From contig NC_133550.1 in assembly GCF_048773025.1 (NCBI RefSeq), positions 8,482,176-8,546,175 of the forward strand: a stretch of DNA of 64,000 nucleotides. Reading direction: 5' to 3'. Source of the DNA: Camelus bactrianus (taxonomy: Eukaryota; Chordata; Mammalia; Artiodactyla; Camelidae). The position numbers were made by a program, and so were the translations under genes. The notes below the pieces were generated by a model, which was given only the letters and a program-made list of their open reading frames with translations, was not told where the DNA came from and did not search any database. This document shows positions 21,866 through 33,938 of the stretch, in pieces (positions within the stretch are counted from its first letter, which is position 1; each line of letters opens with the position of its first letter).

Positions 21866-22944
21866 ATAACAAAAAGGCTGCTGGAAGTGAAAGAGATTCT
21901 AATGGACTGGACACATGGAAGTTACTCAGGAAGCACTAATTTCGACAGTGCCGTTGCCCGGAAGTCAGGTCTAGATGCGTTGCGTAAATGAAGTTTTGTT
22001 GTATCACGACCACACTCCTGCATTTCTCTGTGCACGCTTTTGCATTGCAACAGCAGGACGGAGCAGTGGTGGCAGAAACTTTATGGTTCCTAAAGATGAA
22101 AATACTTTCCATCTGGCTCTTTACAGAAAAGTTTTCCAACCCCCGTTCTGCACTCCACCTGAAGATACAGAGACTCTGCAATTAACGTTAAGATTATCCA
22201 GTAAAATACAGCAAGGGAAATGATTCTTTCAATCAATTGGGTAATTGATTACCCAAACCACTATTTTGGTGAAGACTCCCTTTGCGTTGTCTGAGAGGAG
22301 ACTGGGAGCTTGAAGAACTAGCAGTTTTCTCATTTCCTGTGGCTCGGATCTGCACAACAGCCCCTCATCCTCCACGTATTGGCTCCTTCTAGGGCAGGTG
22401 TCATGTTACTTGATCCAATGGTTATGTCCTTGAAAAGCTGATGCAACTCAGAGCTTGATACCTTGAAACACATTTTCTGTTCATTTGTGTTATAGTTTGT
22501 GTGATGCTCCATCCGCTTGAAAGGACCAAGAACTCTTTATAAGACGCCGTGTGCCTGCACTTCCCCGACACTATCTCACCATCTCCCCCGGTGCTCACAC
22601 TCGTGTTTCTGTCCAGCTGTCATCATTCTACAAAAGGAGTTGTATCCATTTGTGGATGATATGATGTTTTAAAAAATCAAAACGAAGCAAGAACTATGTG
22701 TAATGTTGATAGGATGAGTCATCTTTCTCGGATTAAAATAATTGTACTATTAAAATTTAGTATTATGAATTTTCTTAAGTCGAGGCACAGCCATCGTGAG
22801 AAACAGTGAATACGGGTGGGCCGCCTATTTTACGCCAGACGCAGTTCTGGGAAGCACTGGTGATTTTTATTATTATTAAAAGATGCCAAACAGTGGCATT
22901 GCTAAGGTTATAAAAACCTATCTTCATCATCATTATTAAAAATA
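21866..22944. other. Unique intergenic sequence with overlapping hairpins
   Basis: About 1.1 kb without a recognised repeat family. Two mutually exclusive palindromes lie at 22231-22256 (described in the findings). An imperfect TTATTATTATT/TCATCATCATTATT region lies near 22866-22936. Confidence 0.35.
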
Positions 22945-23062
22945 ATAGTAAATCACACAAGTGCTTACCAGGTGCTGGCACTCATTCTAAGTGCTTAACA
23001 AGCATGATCTAATCACCCAACTACCCTGTGAGTTCAGTTCTATTATTGCCCTCATTTTGCAA
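22945..23062 (-). mobile_element. MIR SINE fragment
   Basis: 'gtgcttaccaggtgctggca', 'tctaagtgcttaacaagcat' and 'ctaccctgtgagttcagttc' match the reverse-oriented 3' half of MIR. Confidence 0.7.
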
Positions 23063-23344
23063 CATATACTTTGTAATGTTTCCTTTGTAATATATATTTT
23101 ACATTAATGGAGTGAAAAAGAGTTATTCCACTTGCATATAATAGAATATAAAATATTTATTAATGATGGGTTTATTTTTTAAGTGAGTTATAGTGCTTTT
23201 TATTTTTTATTTAGTTGGGATTTTTTCAAAGCTATAATACATAAAAAACAAAGCGTTCCATGAATGAAGGATAATCTTGAGGACACTGAAACTCATCTTT
23301 TTAAGACCAAAAATTGAGACATGTGAGATGAAACTGAAATATTT

Positions 23345-23690
23345 ATAGGGAATGATTCATTCATTATTTAGCTTTATTTATTGAATATTTACTACCCTCT
23401 ATTCCCTCGTGATCTTGTATTTATAAACAGGGGAGTATCCAAAAGGCAAGTAAACATGGTATTAAATTGAAGGTTATGAAAAGGGCTCCAAGCAGCATGA
23501 ACAGGATGGCGATGTACAGAGTAATAGAGAGCCAATATAGGTTGATCAGGTGAGATTCTTCTGAGAGAATTTAAGTTTATAGATTGAGGATGAAAAAGAG
23601 CCGGCCACATGCAAGGATACCGGAGGGCCTTGCACACCCAGGGAGAAGGAACAGTATTTCCAAGACTGTGAGGATACAGCTTGACTTTAA
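23345..23690 (-). mobile_element. L2 LINE 3' fragment
   Basis: It starts with 'ttcattcattatttagcttt' and 'tttattgaatatttactacc' (reverse L2 terminus). It continues through 'gccacatgcaaggataccgg' and 'gaaggaacagtatttccaag', which match reverse L2 internal 3' sequence. Confidence 0.6.
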
Positions 23691-23990
23691 ACCCACTGAT
23701 TCATGGTTTTGTTTTGTTTTTTTCCTTGAGGAAAGTGCTGTGGCCCATCCACCTCCTTACTTCTGCAAGCCCCTACTAGCAAAACCACACCCGTATTAAA
23801 ATTTTTCATTGTCAGAACAATTAGCGGTTATTGTAGCTGCATTTAAAAATTAACTATAACATTGATATTAACTAGTCCGGAAGATACCTTTTAAAAACAT
23901 TCCAAACCTTTGGAGTAATGTGGGTACCTGGCGTCCCCATCAGCCATCTCCCGGATGGCTGACCACGGGGCCGCTGTGGTGCGGCCACCT
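23691..23990. other. Unique intergenic sequence
   Basis: A TTTTGTTTTGTTTTTTT run lies near 23706. Nothing else recognised. Confidence 0.35.
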
Positions 23991-23999
23991 TCTCTTTGC

Positions 24000-24200
24000 T
24001 CTACAAGTCAGCTCTCAGCCCAGCTGCTTGCCAGCTCTGAGTTTAGGCAATTGGAGTAAACTTTCTGAGTCTTACTTTATTTATTAGCATAACAGGGCGG
24101 GAAATTTGTACTTTAATATTACTATGAAAATGGATTAAAATATTTGAAAGCACCTGGCACTATGCTTGACATGCAGTAGGTGTTCAAACATCACTTATAA
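24000..24200 (+). mobile_element. MIR SINE, 3' part
   Basis: 'taaactttctgagtcttact', 'gaaagcacctggcactatgc' and 'catgcagtaggtgttcaaac' follow the forward MIR 3' half. Confidence 0.65.
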
Positions 24201-24224
24201 CATGACAGATCTTTTATATACGTT

Positions 24225-24485
24225 CATGACAGCGATGATTCCTATTTACTAAGAACTATTATGTATCAGGAGCTCTTCAAGAACCTTTCATGTTCTTGAT
24301 TCATTTAATCCTCACAACAATCCTATGGGGTAGGAACAGTTACACGTATTTCCTTATTTCACATCTTAGGAACAAAAAGCACGGAGAATCACGCATCCCT
24401 TGCCCAAGAGCACAGAGCCAGTAAACGGCAGAGCTAGGATTCAAACCAAGCAGTCTGGCTTTGGAGCTTGTGCCCTTAAACATGT
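24225..24485 (-). mobile_element. MIR SINE, nearly full length
   Basis: 'aatcctcacaacaatcctat', 'gagcacagagccagtaaacg' and 'agctaggattcaaaccaagc' give the reverse MIR order. With the forward copy on its left it forms a head-to-head diverged pair. Confidence 0.8.
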
Positions 24486-24489
24486 TTCC

Positions 24490-24985
24490 TCATTTAGGAA
24501 GAAATCATTAATAACTGAATCCTGTCACACTCTTGGGTAAGCGATAAAATGCAATGAGTACTTTGGGGTGAAATCTGAAGCTAAAATAACTTGCTTGCTT
24601 CACACAGCACCTATGCATTTGATTATTAAGTGACCTCTGTAGCAGATTAAGGCCAGTTTTCAAAAGCAACTCCCCCACCCTCAAAGAATAGAAAAAGAGA
24701 AAAGCAAATTGGCCATAAAACGTACGGCTTGTTGTTATAAAGGGCCCTGCTTGTGTACCACATAAAGGATTTACACAGCAATTTACAGTCAAACAGATAA
24801 CAGCATGTAAATTTCCAAGAATCAACTTGGCGTCACTGGAAAATCACACTCCAGAGGCCCAGGCGTTGTAGACAGTTCCACAGCAGCTGAATCATAAAGG
24901 CTTTTATAGATCAATAACCCTCAACCTTGCTGCATTAAAAAGCATCTTCATCAACAAAAAGAGGTTGAGGGAGCTGCAAAAGCAC
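24490..24985. promoter_or_regulatory. Candidate conserved non-coding block
   Basis: About 500 bp of high-complexity sequence free of repeat signatures. It has several posterior-HOX-like TTTAT/ATAAA cores (GGCCATAAAACG, GAATCATAAAGGC, CTTTTATAGATC). The 105-codon minus-strand frame at 24508-24825 has no recognised domain. The candidate status rests on appearance only. Confidence 0.25.
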
Positions 24986-25544
24986 AAGGGATCATTAGAA
25001 CAGGTGGGCTTTTGCACGCGTGTATGTGTGCGGTTTTCACAAGGTCATCTTCGCACATCGTGATTTAGTTTCGACATTCCAAATATCACAGAGTAAAATG
25101 GTACCATATCCAACACATGTTAATGTCTTCTCCTACTTTTCTGGGGGAACAAGATGGTTTTCAGACTATCCTCAAATAAGTAGAGGAGGAGAGACAGGGG
25201 ACTGGAATGCATTTTGTATTGGGCAACAGTCTAAGTTTCTATCTGACCCTTGTTTTGTCCTTGAGTCTTGGTTTCTTCATTTATGAATTTAAGAATTAAT
25301 AATAACCACTTCATAAAGCCCTTGATCCCCAAAATACACTGAAGTACTTCTTTGAGAAAAACATGACTGAGGGGTTTTGTTTCCTAATAATTTATCCTAA
25401 GTAAGGTTGAAATTGCTAATTATCTTTCTTTACTGTATTATCCATCATGAAAGAAATGAGTAAATTCATTTATCTATCTCATGAAAAAGGTAAAATATTA
25501 TAAGTATTTTTGCACGAGTACCATCTATTAATGGGACAATTAGT
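24986..25544. other. Unique intergenic sequence
   Basis: Nothing recognised. Confidence 0.35.
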
Positions 25545-25695
25545 GCTTGATTCCCACACTACAGATGAGGTTATTGACACTCAGAGTATTAACAAGCTGC
25601 AGTTAACAAAGACATTAATTAAGTAGCAAGAACAGAGATTGGAACCTAGGTTTGCGTGGATGCCAAAGCTCTCTTTCCACACTCTGCTGCCTCTC
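25545..25695 (-). mobile_element. MIR SINE fragment
   Basis: 'cactacagatgaggttattg' and 'gaacagagattggaacctag' match the reverse MIR core. Confidence 0.6.
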
Positions 25696-25770
25696 TGCTT
25701 TATTGTTTTGGAGTTATCATGGCATAATCTAATTGCTTGAATAATAATCAAATTTGCTAAGGATTACATA

Positions 25771-25805
25771 ATCTAACTTGACTATACATCATCTAACTTG
25801 ACTAT
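25771..25805. repeat. Short 20-bp-period tandem duplication
   Basis: ATCTAACTTGACTAT occurs at 25771-25785 and again at 25791-25805. It looks like a recent local slippage or duplication. Confidence 0.8.
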
Positions 25806-25847
25806 GATGTGGTTGATTTGGTCCAGTACATACACACTCCGATGCTT

Positions 25848-26752
25848 TTTTAAAAATTTTTTATTGATTTATAATCATTTTACAACATTGTGTCAAATTC
25901 CAGTGTAGAGCAAAATTTTCCAGTTATACATGAACATATATATACTCATTGTCACATTTTTTTCGCTGTGAGCTACCATAAGATCTTGTGTACATTTTCC
26001 TGTGCTATACAGTATAATCTTGTTTATCTATTTTACAATTTTGAAATCCTGTCTATCCCTTCCCACCCTCCACCCCCTTGGCAACCACAAGTTTGTATTC
26101 TATGTCTATGAGTCTATCTCTGTTTTGTATTTATGCTTTGTTTTTGTTTTTTTTAGATTCCACATATGAGCAATCTCATATGGTATTTTTCTTTCCCTTT
26201 CTGGCTTACTTCACTTAGAATGACATTCTCCAGGAGCATCCATGTTGCTGCAAATGACATTATGTTGTTGATTTTTATGGCTGAGTAGTATTCCATTGTA
26301 TAAATATAACACTTCTTCTTTATCCAGTCATCTGTTGATGGACATTTAGGGTGTTTCCATGTCATGGCTATTGTAAATAGTGCTGCTATGAACATTGGGG
26401 TGCAGGTGTCATCCTGAAGTAGGGTTCCTTCTGGATATATGCACAGGAGCAGGATTCCGGGGTCACATGGTAAGTCTATTCCCAGTCTTTTGAGGAATCT
26501 CCATACTGTTTTCCATAGTGGCTGCACCAAACTGCATTCCCATCAGCAGTGAAGGAGGGTTCCCTTTTCTCCACAGCCTCTCCAGCATTTGTCATTTGTG
26601 GATTTTTGAATGATGGCCATTCTGACTGGTGTGAGGTGATACCTCATTGTAGTTTTGATTTGCATTTCTCTGATAATTAGTGATATTGAGCATTTTTTCA
26701 TGTGCCTATTGATCATTTGTATGTCTTCCTTGGAGAATTGCTTGTTTAGGTC
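25848..26752 (-). mobile_element. Young L1, 5'-truncated, 3' UTR and end of ORF2
   Basis: On the plus strand it runs from T-rich sequence through 'catttatacaacattgtgtc'-like 3' UTR, then reverse ORF2 text ('tggcttacttcacttagaat', 'ccatgttgctgcaaatgaca', 'gactggtgtgaggtgatacc'), and stops near 'ttgcttgtttagg'. On the minus strand the ORF2 C-terminal frames at 26153-26530 ([20 protein letters not shown]) and 26543-26833 are legible. Short matching flanks GATGCTT at 25841-25847 and 26753-26759 are the probable target-site duplication. Confidence 0.87.
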
Positions 26753-26759
26753 GATGCTT

Positions 26760-28155
26760 ATTTTTAAGATGGTAAAACCACACCTGGTTTTACTGATTTG
26801 ACTGTTTAATATTGCAAAAAAAGTGCGTAACAAAAATGCCCTTCAGAAAAAAATGCCCTTTAGTGCAGCTTATTGCTGAATTTACCAGTCAATTCAATTA
26901 AAATATTAGACTTAGATGATATGTGTATAGCCAGACTAAATATTTACACTTAGATAATAGTATTGAAATACTAAATTATACACACTCTATTCAGTAAAAT
27001 ACAATTGATGAATTTACTAGTAAACCTAATAAAGTATGACATTAAAGCATTGTGTTATAATGGCCCTGGAGTTTATACAAAATCAATTAGACATACATGT
27101 TGAAGTATTCATGGGTAAAAGTAACATGATGTCCGGGATTTGCTGTAAAGTATTCCAACAACAATAACAAAAAAAACCCTAAAAACAAAAAAACAGTGGG
27201 TTGGATAGAAGAAAGAAGATTGGTGAAAAATTGTTACAGTTGAGAGTACATGGGAATTCAGCTTTTGTATATATGTGAAAACTTATACAATAAAGAATTT
27301 TAAAAGGCAATCAACTACTCACATCTATCAGTTTGAGGCTGAGAAACCAGGAAAGTTTGACTGCTCTGACTGAGTATATGTTTAGCCTTTTAGCTGTTCT
27401 TTGTGTGGTTAAGAGTCTATATTTCAAATTGTTCCACAACCACACAGCAACCAGAATGTATATTTTCAGCACTCACTGATCTCTTTCAATATTTTTTGAT
27501 AAGATATAACTTAATGACATAAAGGTATGAATCTGAGTTATATGATATTATATATTTTTGACCAAAAGAGACCTGGTTTTAGGATCAACATTTAAACTCA
27601 AATTTTCATTCCTCTGAAGATAATACTGTTATATCCTTTTCATACAAATCCTGTATGTTTTCACTGAATTTTAATTAAAAATAATATTTCCACTCAAATA
27701 ATATTTAGATCCTAGAGGATGATGGCGTATTGCTTCCTTTATGTTATTAGTGTGTCACAATTTTTCTTTTGTTAATAATTTAAACTATGTTGTAAAATGA
27801 TTATAGCCTACGTTCTGCTACGTCTCATGTAAATGAAGATATCAAAATGAGATTTGCTATGTACATTAATTTTAGTATCCAAAATTCTAAAATTCTAAAA
27901 AGAAACTAAGATTCTTCAGTTTTATGCTTGGAAATTGTGCAAATGAATGAGAAGTTCTCTCTTCTTCATTGCTAGAAGAGCAGTTTTAGTTGCTTGCCTC
28001 TTCATTCATTTTTTAATAACATTTGTTTTCTAAATCAAGTCAAGTCAGTACATTTGCTATCAAGCATCATTCTTTGGCCCTAGGCAGACTGGGAAGTAAG
28101 TTTGACTTTGTTTCCCTTTAAGCTTTCCTTTTAGCCACTTGCTTCTTTCTTGTAG
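26760..28155. other. AT-rich unique sequence
   Basis: No confident repeat. A local partial duplication of AAAAATGCCCTT lies between 26833 and 26865, and an A-rich C/T-interrupted tract near 27165-27196. Confidence 0.35.
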
Positions 28156-28363
28156 CATCCTTCCCCCCACCCAGACCCACAACTGTGTTGGAGCAGCAAT
28201 GCATCACCAGAACTGAGGCACTTCACCCCTCACAGTGGATCCTGTCTTCACAGCATCATGCTCATGACCATTTGGGGTTTAAAGGTAAGCATGCCTCAGT
28301 ACATCTTCAAGGAGCTCCGGAAGTGCCAAACCTGGCTGTTTTCACAGGTCAGTTTTAATCCAG
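28156..28363 (+). other. Possible non-coding exon (splice-site pair)
   Basis: A polypyrimidine tract ending TTTCTTGTAG (to 28155) is followed 208 bases later by a consensus donor, CCAG at 28360-28363 then GTAAGC. A second good donor (AAAG then GTAAGC) lies at 28284/28285. No coding frame fills the interval, so this would be a lncRNA or UTR exon. Such combinations also arise by chance in 64 kb. Confidence 0.18.
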
Positions 28364-30439
28364 GTAAGCACGTTAATTTTCATATTAAATCAAACAGATG
28401 GCATTAGGCAGTAGTCGGCAGAATTTGCCTGCATTTTAAAGCTATATCACAAGACTTCAAAGAAATTTTAAGTTGGAAGAGAGTTGCTTTGGGAGCGGCC
28501 CTCCAGCCCCAGGATATACGTACTCACTCTTCAGTCTCCTTCATCAGTGAGACCTCCGCGAGAAGCTTGAGAGGGGCCGGAACATGACCTCCCTTATGCA
28601 CACTGACGTCTCAACTTGAACAATGTGGGCAGCGTGGCATTCTATGAAACCGAGGAAACAGAGAGACTTTTGAGAGGGGTGGGGATCCTACTGTTCTCAA
28701 ATTGCTCCTTTATAGGTAGTTACTTCATGTATAGAGATTCTGGGGCACTGACAGCATACGCATTTTGTTTAATACAAAGAGACTGGGCCATTGCCTTTAA
28801 GACATGTAGAAATATCAAAGGAAATTATAAAACGGAAGCAAAAATCTATTGGTGCAACAGTGTCTAGGATCAAGAGTTAGTTGGTATAACCTTGCACCAC
28901 CAGTTCTCCAACAGCCCGTGGAAACTGGGGGAAAGGTGTGCTTTAGAACTAGAATTTAAATAACACTTCCCCCTTTTTCTATTTTCTATATCAAGTATAT
29001 TTAAAAGTGCACCTGGTTCTAAAGTTCACTTTTCTTTTAATTATGTTTAAAAACTAATATCTGGAATGTAAAAAAATTGCATCAAAAATAAAGCATTAAT
29101 GTGTAAACTTAAATTTCATTGCACTCTAAATGGTTTCCTCGTTAATACTAAGAGCTTTTTGTCCCCAAACTTGGACTTGCAAATTAACACAAAAATGAAT
29201 GGAAATGTAAAATAAAATATGCTAACAAAGCTTTTCAATGGAACAAATGTCTGCCAATGGTTAAAAATGAGGATCTGAGTTTGGGTTTTACTTTAGTTCT
29301 TCGTATTATAGTTAATATGAAAAGGGAAAAAAAATGGAGGCAGGGAAGGCTTCTTGCTGGCAAATTGAGTTCCTCGGGGGAAAAAGCAAAAGAGAGACCA
29401 ATTTAGTCAGGGGAAATTATAATACACCAATCACGATGATTGATCCTGCGTGAGCAGAAGGCACATGGAAACAATTTAAATGTTGTCCATAAAACTGCTG
29501 CTTTCAGACTTAATGACGTTTTATTTCTCAGGATCACTGCTTTCAGAGGCACTGTATGGATTCTGTTGTTCCAGGAAAGAAGAGGTTTGATGCATTCTTC
29601 CTTGGGATTAAAGTTGGAAAATGTAGAGAAAAGCGGAAGCAACCGGTATCACTTCTTATCTCTTTGTCAACTGCTCTAATAGTGCAAATTTTTCTCAAAA
29701 GCTCTTGTATTCATTGCTTAATTCAAATACTCCATGTGGGTGAATCCTGGAGCATTTGGAAAAGGTATTTTATGTAGTGGCCCACCTCTCACTGTTTATT
29801 CTCTTTGTTTAGTTAACCCAGTTTCTAGCTGGGGTGTACGAATTCATTTAGGTGAGCTGTCTTTATAAAACGAAAGAAAAGATAATTACCATTATGTGGG
29901 TTTTCCAAAGAAACATCCTCCCTGTTTTGAAGCATGACTCTTTCTTGGAGTCACTTAAGACAAGGTAAGAAAACATACGTGCATACCTGCGTATTTTTCT
30001 TCTCGCAAATGTGGAAGAAAAGTAAAACCATTGCACAGCAGTGACACTTTCAAGAAAATTCTTCTTATGATCAATGTCCTGCTTTCACTTCAAGTAAATT
30101 TTCTCCCAGTGTTGGTATTTTGTCTTTGAGGAGAAAAAAAGTAATGTATTTGTGATGCTGGCATTTAGTACAGGGATAATGTGATCTTTCAAGGTCATTT
30201 GGGACCTGTGGGCTCTGGCAGGAATTTTTCAGTATTATGCTGGGCTGATTCTGGTTGTGAGGACTGTCAGAAGCCAGTGATGGATTGGAAGGATGGGAAA
30301 AATTCCTCTGAGCTGCTAGCAGAATAAGATGTCTATTTTTAGTTAATTCACTTTCTTTCTTTTTACAAAAATGGTAAAATTAGCTATTTGGGTAACTTGA
30401 CTTCTTTGGAAGCCCTTATAGAGATCATGTATCTGGAGC
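28364..30439. other. Unique intergenic sequence
   Basis: About 2 kb without recognised repeats. It could hold constrained DNA: 29060-29480 and 29500-29720 are high-complexity. Frames on both strands overlap one another and lack domains. Confidence 0.3.
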
Positions 30440-30665
30440 AGATGAACAAATCCTCGTCTTGAGTTTGGCATTTACTGTTTGAATTCTGGCTTCTCTATTT
30501 ATTGTCTTTGTGATCTTGGGAAGCTGAGATTACTATACTTTGGTTTCTCATCTGTAAAATAATAATAATAGTAAGACTTACCTCATAGAGCTGCTGTGTT
30601 ACTTAAATGAGATAATCTATTATCACAATGCCTCGTGCAGTAACCATTAGCTATTATTATTCAGG
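30440..30665 (+). mobile_element. MIR SINE
   Basis: 'ctggcttctctatttattgt', 'gatcttgggaagctgagatt', 'ggtttctcatctgtaaaata' and 'aatgagataatctattatca' give the forward MIR order. Confidence 0.8.
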
Positions 30666-30919
30666 TTCACGATACTATACCTGGATTTCTATTCATTCTA
30701 TTCTATTCCCACTTTTAGGAACAGAGTGAAAATTCATAGTTGCTTATGGTGAAAAAGAAAGAGGAAGACATTTTTCTATTGTATAGGTTGAGAAGCTTAG
30801 GTACCGGGAACTCAGGAACCCAGATTGTCAGTTATGCGGCTTCTGTTTCTGTTTTGTTCCCATCGTGTACATTTCTCTAGCCACAGCCTTGCCAGGTCTC
30901 CTCTCCTTCCATGTCTGTT
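30666..30919. other. Unique intergenic sequence
   Basis: Nothing recognised. Confidence 0.3.
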
Positions 30920-31195
30920 TTCCAGTCCTCCTTGTTACTTGCTGTTCCTTTAAACACCGAACACTTTCTGTCTCGGGACCTTTGGACATGCTATTTTCGC
31001 TGACTGGGATCCTTTCCCCCTCCAATCTCTCTGTTTATTGAATTTTAAGCAGTTGTTCAAAGTGGCATGCTCTTACTTCTATAAATTAACTTCTGAGTCA
31101 CGAACTGGGTGTGCCTGACCTCCTCCAAGCACTGTGGTGCTCTGAACCTCTCCTAAACTCTTTTCCTCATTCTGACATAGCAGTCATTCATGTAC
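30920..31195 (+). mobile_element. L2 LINE internal 3' fragment
   Basis: 'cctttggacatgctattttc', 'agcagttgttcaaagtggca' and 'gtgtgcctgacctcctccaa' follow the L2 3' region. Confidence 0.5.
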
Positions 31196-31769
31196 TTGGT
31201 TTTAGATGCCCTCCAAATTACAAATATTCTTTCTGAGTGATGACTCGTAGGAAGTGGGAGAGAAGTGGTAGGCCATAGGAAAGGGTCCCTTAGGTAACCA
31301 CTTAACTTTTCGGGGATTAAACTTCTTGTAACACTTGACTTCCTGTGTTCTGTCTCATCTTCCACAGGCACGAGTCTGTGCCTCCCCACGCCTTACTTCC
31401 AGGGCCTTCCTTAATAATAGAGCCGACCTGAATTCCTCCTGGAGATAACCACCCACCTGGACAAAGATGGGAGTGTCTATGTGCAGCCTAGGAACCTATG
31501 AATCTCTGGCTGCGTTTGATACCCACCCTGTCCTCTGCTAAACAGCACCAGTGGCTGTGGGACAAGTGTGCCCTTCCATGATGCAGACAGTAAGTGGGTA
31601 CCAAGTTTACCTCCTGGGGTCCTGGATAAGTAAGAGGGAGGCTAGGAGTGGAATATACTTTCTTGACGCTTAAGTCTTAAGTCTTGTTGGCACCTAAGGT
31701 ATTCCTTGAGATAATATAATACGGCAGACTTTATCCTATAGCTTAACTGGAGTATAAAAAACTTGTCCA
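31196..31769. other. Unique intergenic sequence
   Basis: A small tandem CTTAAGTCTTAAGTCTT lies near 31671-31686. Nothing else recognised. Confidence 0.3.
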
Positions 31770-32520
31770 CCAGCAACCCAAGCGGGAAACCATATCTTTA
31801 TCCTCACCCTACCTCCGGCCCTACCCAGTGGTGTTCAGCGTACCTCCTTCTATCCATCCTGTACCCTGTCCACAACTCTGCCAGCCTTCCATCTAAACTG
31901 AGTCATCTCCCACGCCAATCTCCCATGCGAATCTGTTCTTGTGACTAAGATGGAAATTCTCTAAGATTCAAATGTTGTATGGCACGCCCCCTATGTAAAA
32001 ACTGCCAATAGCTCCCACTGTGTATAGGATCATGTCATATAACCTTCCTTACAACCTGGCCAGATTGTGTTTTCCTCTCATCCTCCTCCTAAGACCGCCT
32101 CTAAGATCCTGACATCCTAGGATCCCCTTTGTTTTACCACATAGACATACTTATGGTTCCCCCAACACAGCATCACTTTCATATCCCTTAGCATTTCCAT
32201 AGCTTGTTACCTGCCAAGGATGCCTTGTCCTGAATGACACGCCCTCTACCTGGCTAGGTGTTACTTACTCTTTTTGATCAGGTTCAAATGAAACCTTCCC
32301 CTTCGTATTTCCATATACCATATATTTGGTATTCATACGTTACTGTGCTTCTCATATTAAATTCTAGCTCTTTGCATAATTAACTCCTTCTCACTAGACT
32401 GTGAACTCTTTCCGTTTGACAATCCCACCTTCCCACGTATTTCAACTAAGCTGGCTTTCTGATATCTCAGTACCTGTTTTATAGTCATCAATTTAGTAAA
32501 AATAAATAAATTAAATGAAT
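31770..32520 (+). mobile_element. L2 LINE 3' fragment (diverged)
   Basis: 'gatcaggttcaaatgaaacc', 'ctcactagactgtgaactct' and a terminal 'tttagtaaaaataaataaat' follow the L2 3' order. The left boundary is soft because the upstream part is pyrimidine-rich and poorly anchored. Confidence 0.5.
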
Positions 32521-33188
32521 ACGTGAGAATGACCACAATTTAAATAAAATGTTTAAGTATTTCAAATGCTCAAATTAGTTTTAGCATAGAAATACTCCCA
32601 ATTCTACAAATGTGAGCCCAAATTGACCAGCTCATCTCCTAACACTTACTGTAATAATTACAATGCCTTGATGAGTTGGTGGCTGCTCAGTATATTTGGG
32701 GGGGGGGGGGGGAACGACCAGAAACAACAACAAAGAAGCCCTGTTGTTTTGCTGAAATAAACTGTCTAAATAAGAGCAGCTAATTTTTTTTTCCTTTTTA
32801 AATTATAGGACCTGAAGCTCTCAAACTGAAAAACTTAGATTGTATCAATAATCATGTATAAAGCAAAATTTTTAAAGTGCAAAGTTTATAGATTAACTAA
32901 GCTGATGCATTGACTTTTGCTAATGTTTAAGCGGGTGAACTCAACTCTGTTGTCTAATTAAAATGCCCCCCACTTTTTTTACCCAGCCCCTTCAGTGTCT
33001 CTGCGGTGCTCAGGGATAATGTGTGATTTTCCAAGAAAACGCACACACTGTCTACTTAGTTGGTTAGCCCTTTCGTCTCAAGTTTGCATTTTCGATCGCA
33101 TCTTAAACACAGCAGAGACTGCAGCCTCCCGCTACTATTTTCAAGGGTTAATGGAAAAAAACTTGAAAGACCTGGATCCTTTAGTTAC
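32521..33188. other. AT-rich unique sequence with a G15 run
   Basis: Contains an uninterrupted run of fifteen G at 32698-32712. No repeats or exons recognised otherwise. Confidence 0.4.
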
Positions 33189-33214
33189 AAAAAAAAAAAA
33201 AAAAAAAAAAAAAA
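33189..33214. repeat. Poly(A) tract (A26)
   Basis: An uninterrupted run of 26 A. No retroelement body was identified immediately upstream, so it is best called a mononucleotide tract. Confidence 0.85.
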
Positions 33215-33779
33215 CAAAACACAGTTGGAAAGTTCTCATAGTTGTTTGTGGTTTATCTGGTTTAACTGAAATTATTTGAGTTGTACTCTTATCGAACTTT
33301 TTTTTTCTCTTTTTTGGGGCAAGATTACCCATTCCAGACTAGAACTCCGTGATATCCAATTTTAGTGCCTCGCCTTTCCTCTAACTGCAAAAAGAACTTT
33401 TAAAAAAGATGCTGGTTGAGCATTTTAAGATTTTCGGAAAATCATTTTCTGAATATCCAGTATTAGTTTTTCGCCGCTCTGTCTTTGGGCGCAAATGAAG
33501 AGGTCTGGGGAAAACTGCTGAAGAAGAGTTAAATAATCAGCCTTTTCTGAGCCAAACCGAGGGCCTCCCGGTTTGGGTGAGATCGAGTATCAGCAAAACA
33601 TTTTCTAATTTGTGTCCTTTTAGAACGGCTCTTTTCAGGACGCTCTGAGGAATGCGAGGTCTGGCCTCCTTTTTCACATGGGAGTTGCTGAAAGGAGCAC
33701 TTTATGTCTTTTATGACTATATGTTTCAGGGAGAATTTTTAGCTTTGTCCCAGTGCACAGCTAAAGCAGTATTTATTAG
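33215..33779. other. Unique sequence
   Basis: Nothing recognised. High-complexity sequence leading into the GC-rich segment. Confidence 0.3.
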
Positions 33780-33905
33780 CTTGTAGCCTCGCGTAGGTGT
33801 GCAGGTTCCGCCGCCGAGCCAGCTGCTTCTCCTCCGCCCCAGTGCCCTGCGGCGCATCGCCTTTCAGCCTCCAGCTGACCGGCTGCTAGTTCTACGCATT
33901 TCCCA
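33780..33905. other. GC-rich patch
   Basis: Moderately CpG-rich (CCGCCGCCGAGCC, GCGGCGCATCGCC) over about 120 bp. Overlapping minus-strand frame 33776-34009 is Gly/Ala/Glu-rich and looks like a composition artefact. Confidence 0.35.
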
Positions 33906-33914
33906 GTGGAAGCG

Positions 33915-33932
33915 CTTCTAAAACATGCCCCT
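33915..33932. repeat. 18-bp direct repeat, left copy (target-site duplication)
   Basis: CTTCTAAAACATGCCCCT, repeated exactly at 33970-33987. It brackets the tRNA-like segment. Confidence 0.85.
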
Positions 33933-33938
33933 CCAGGT

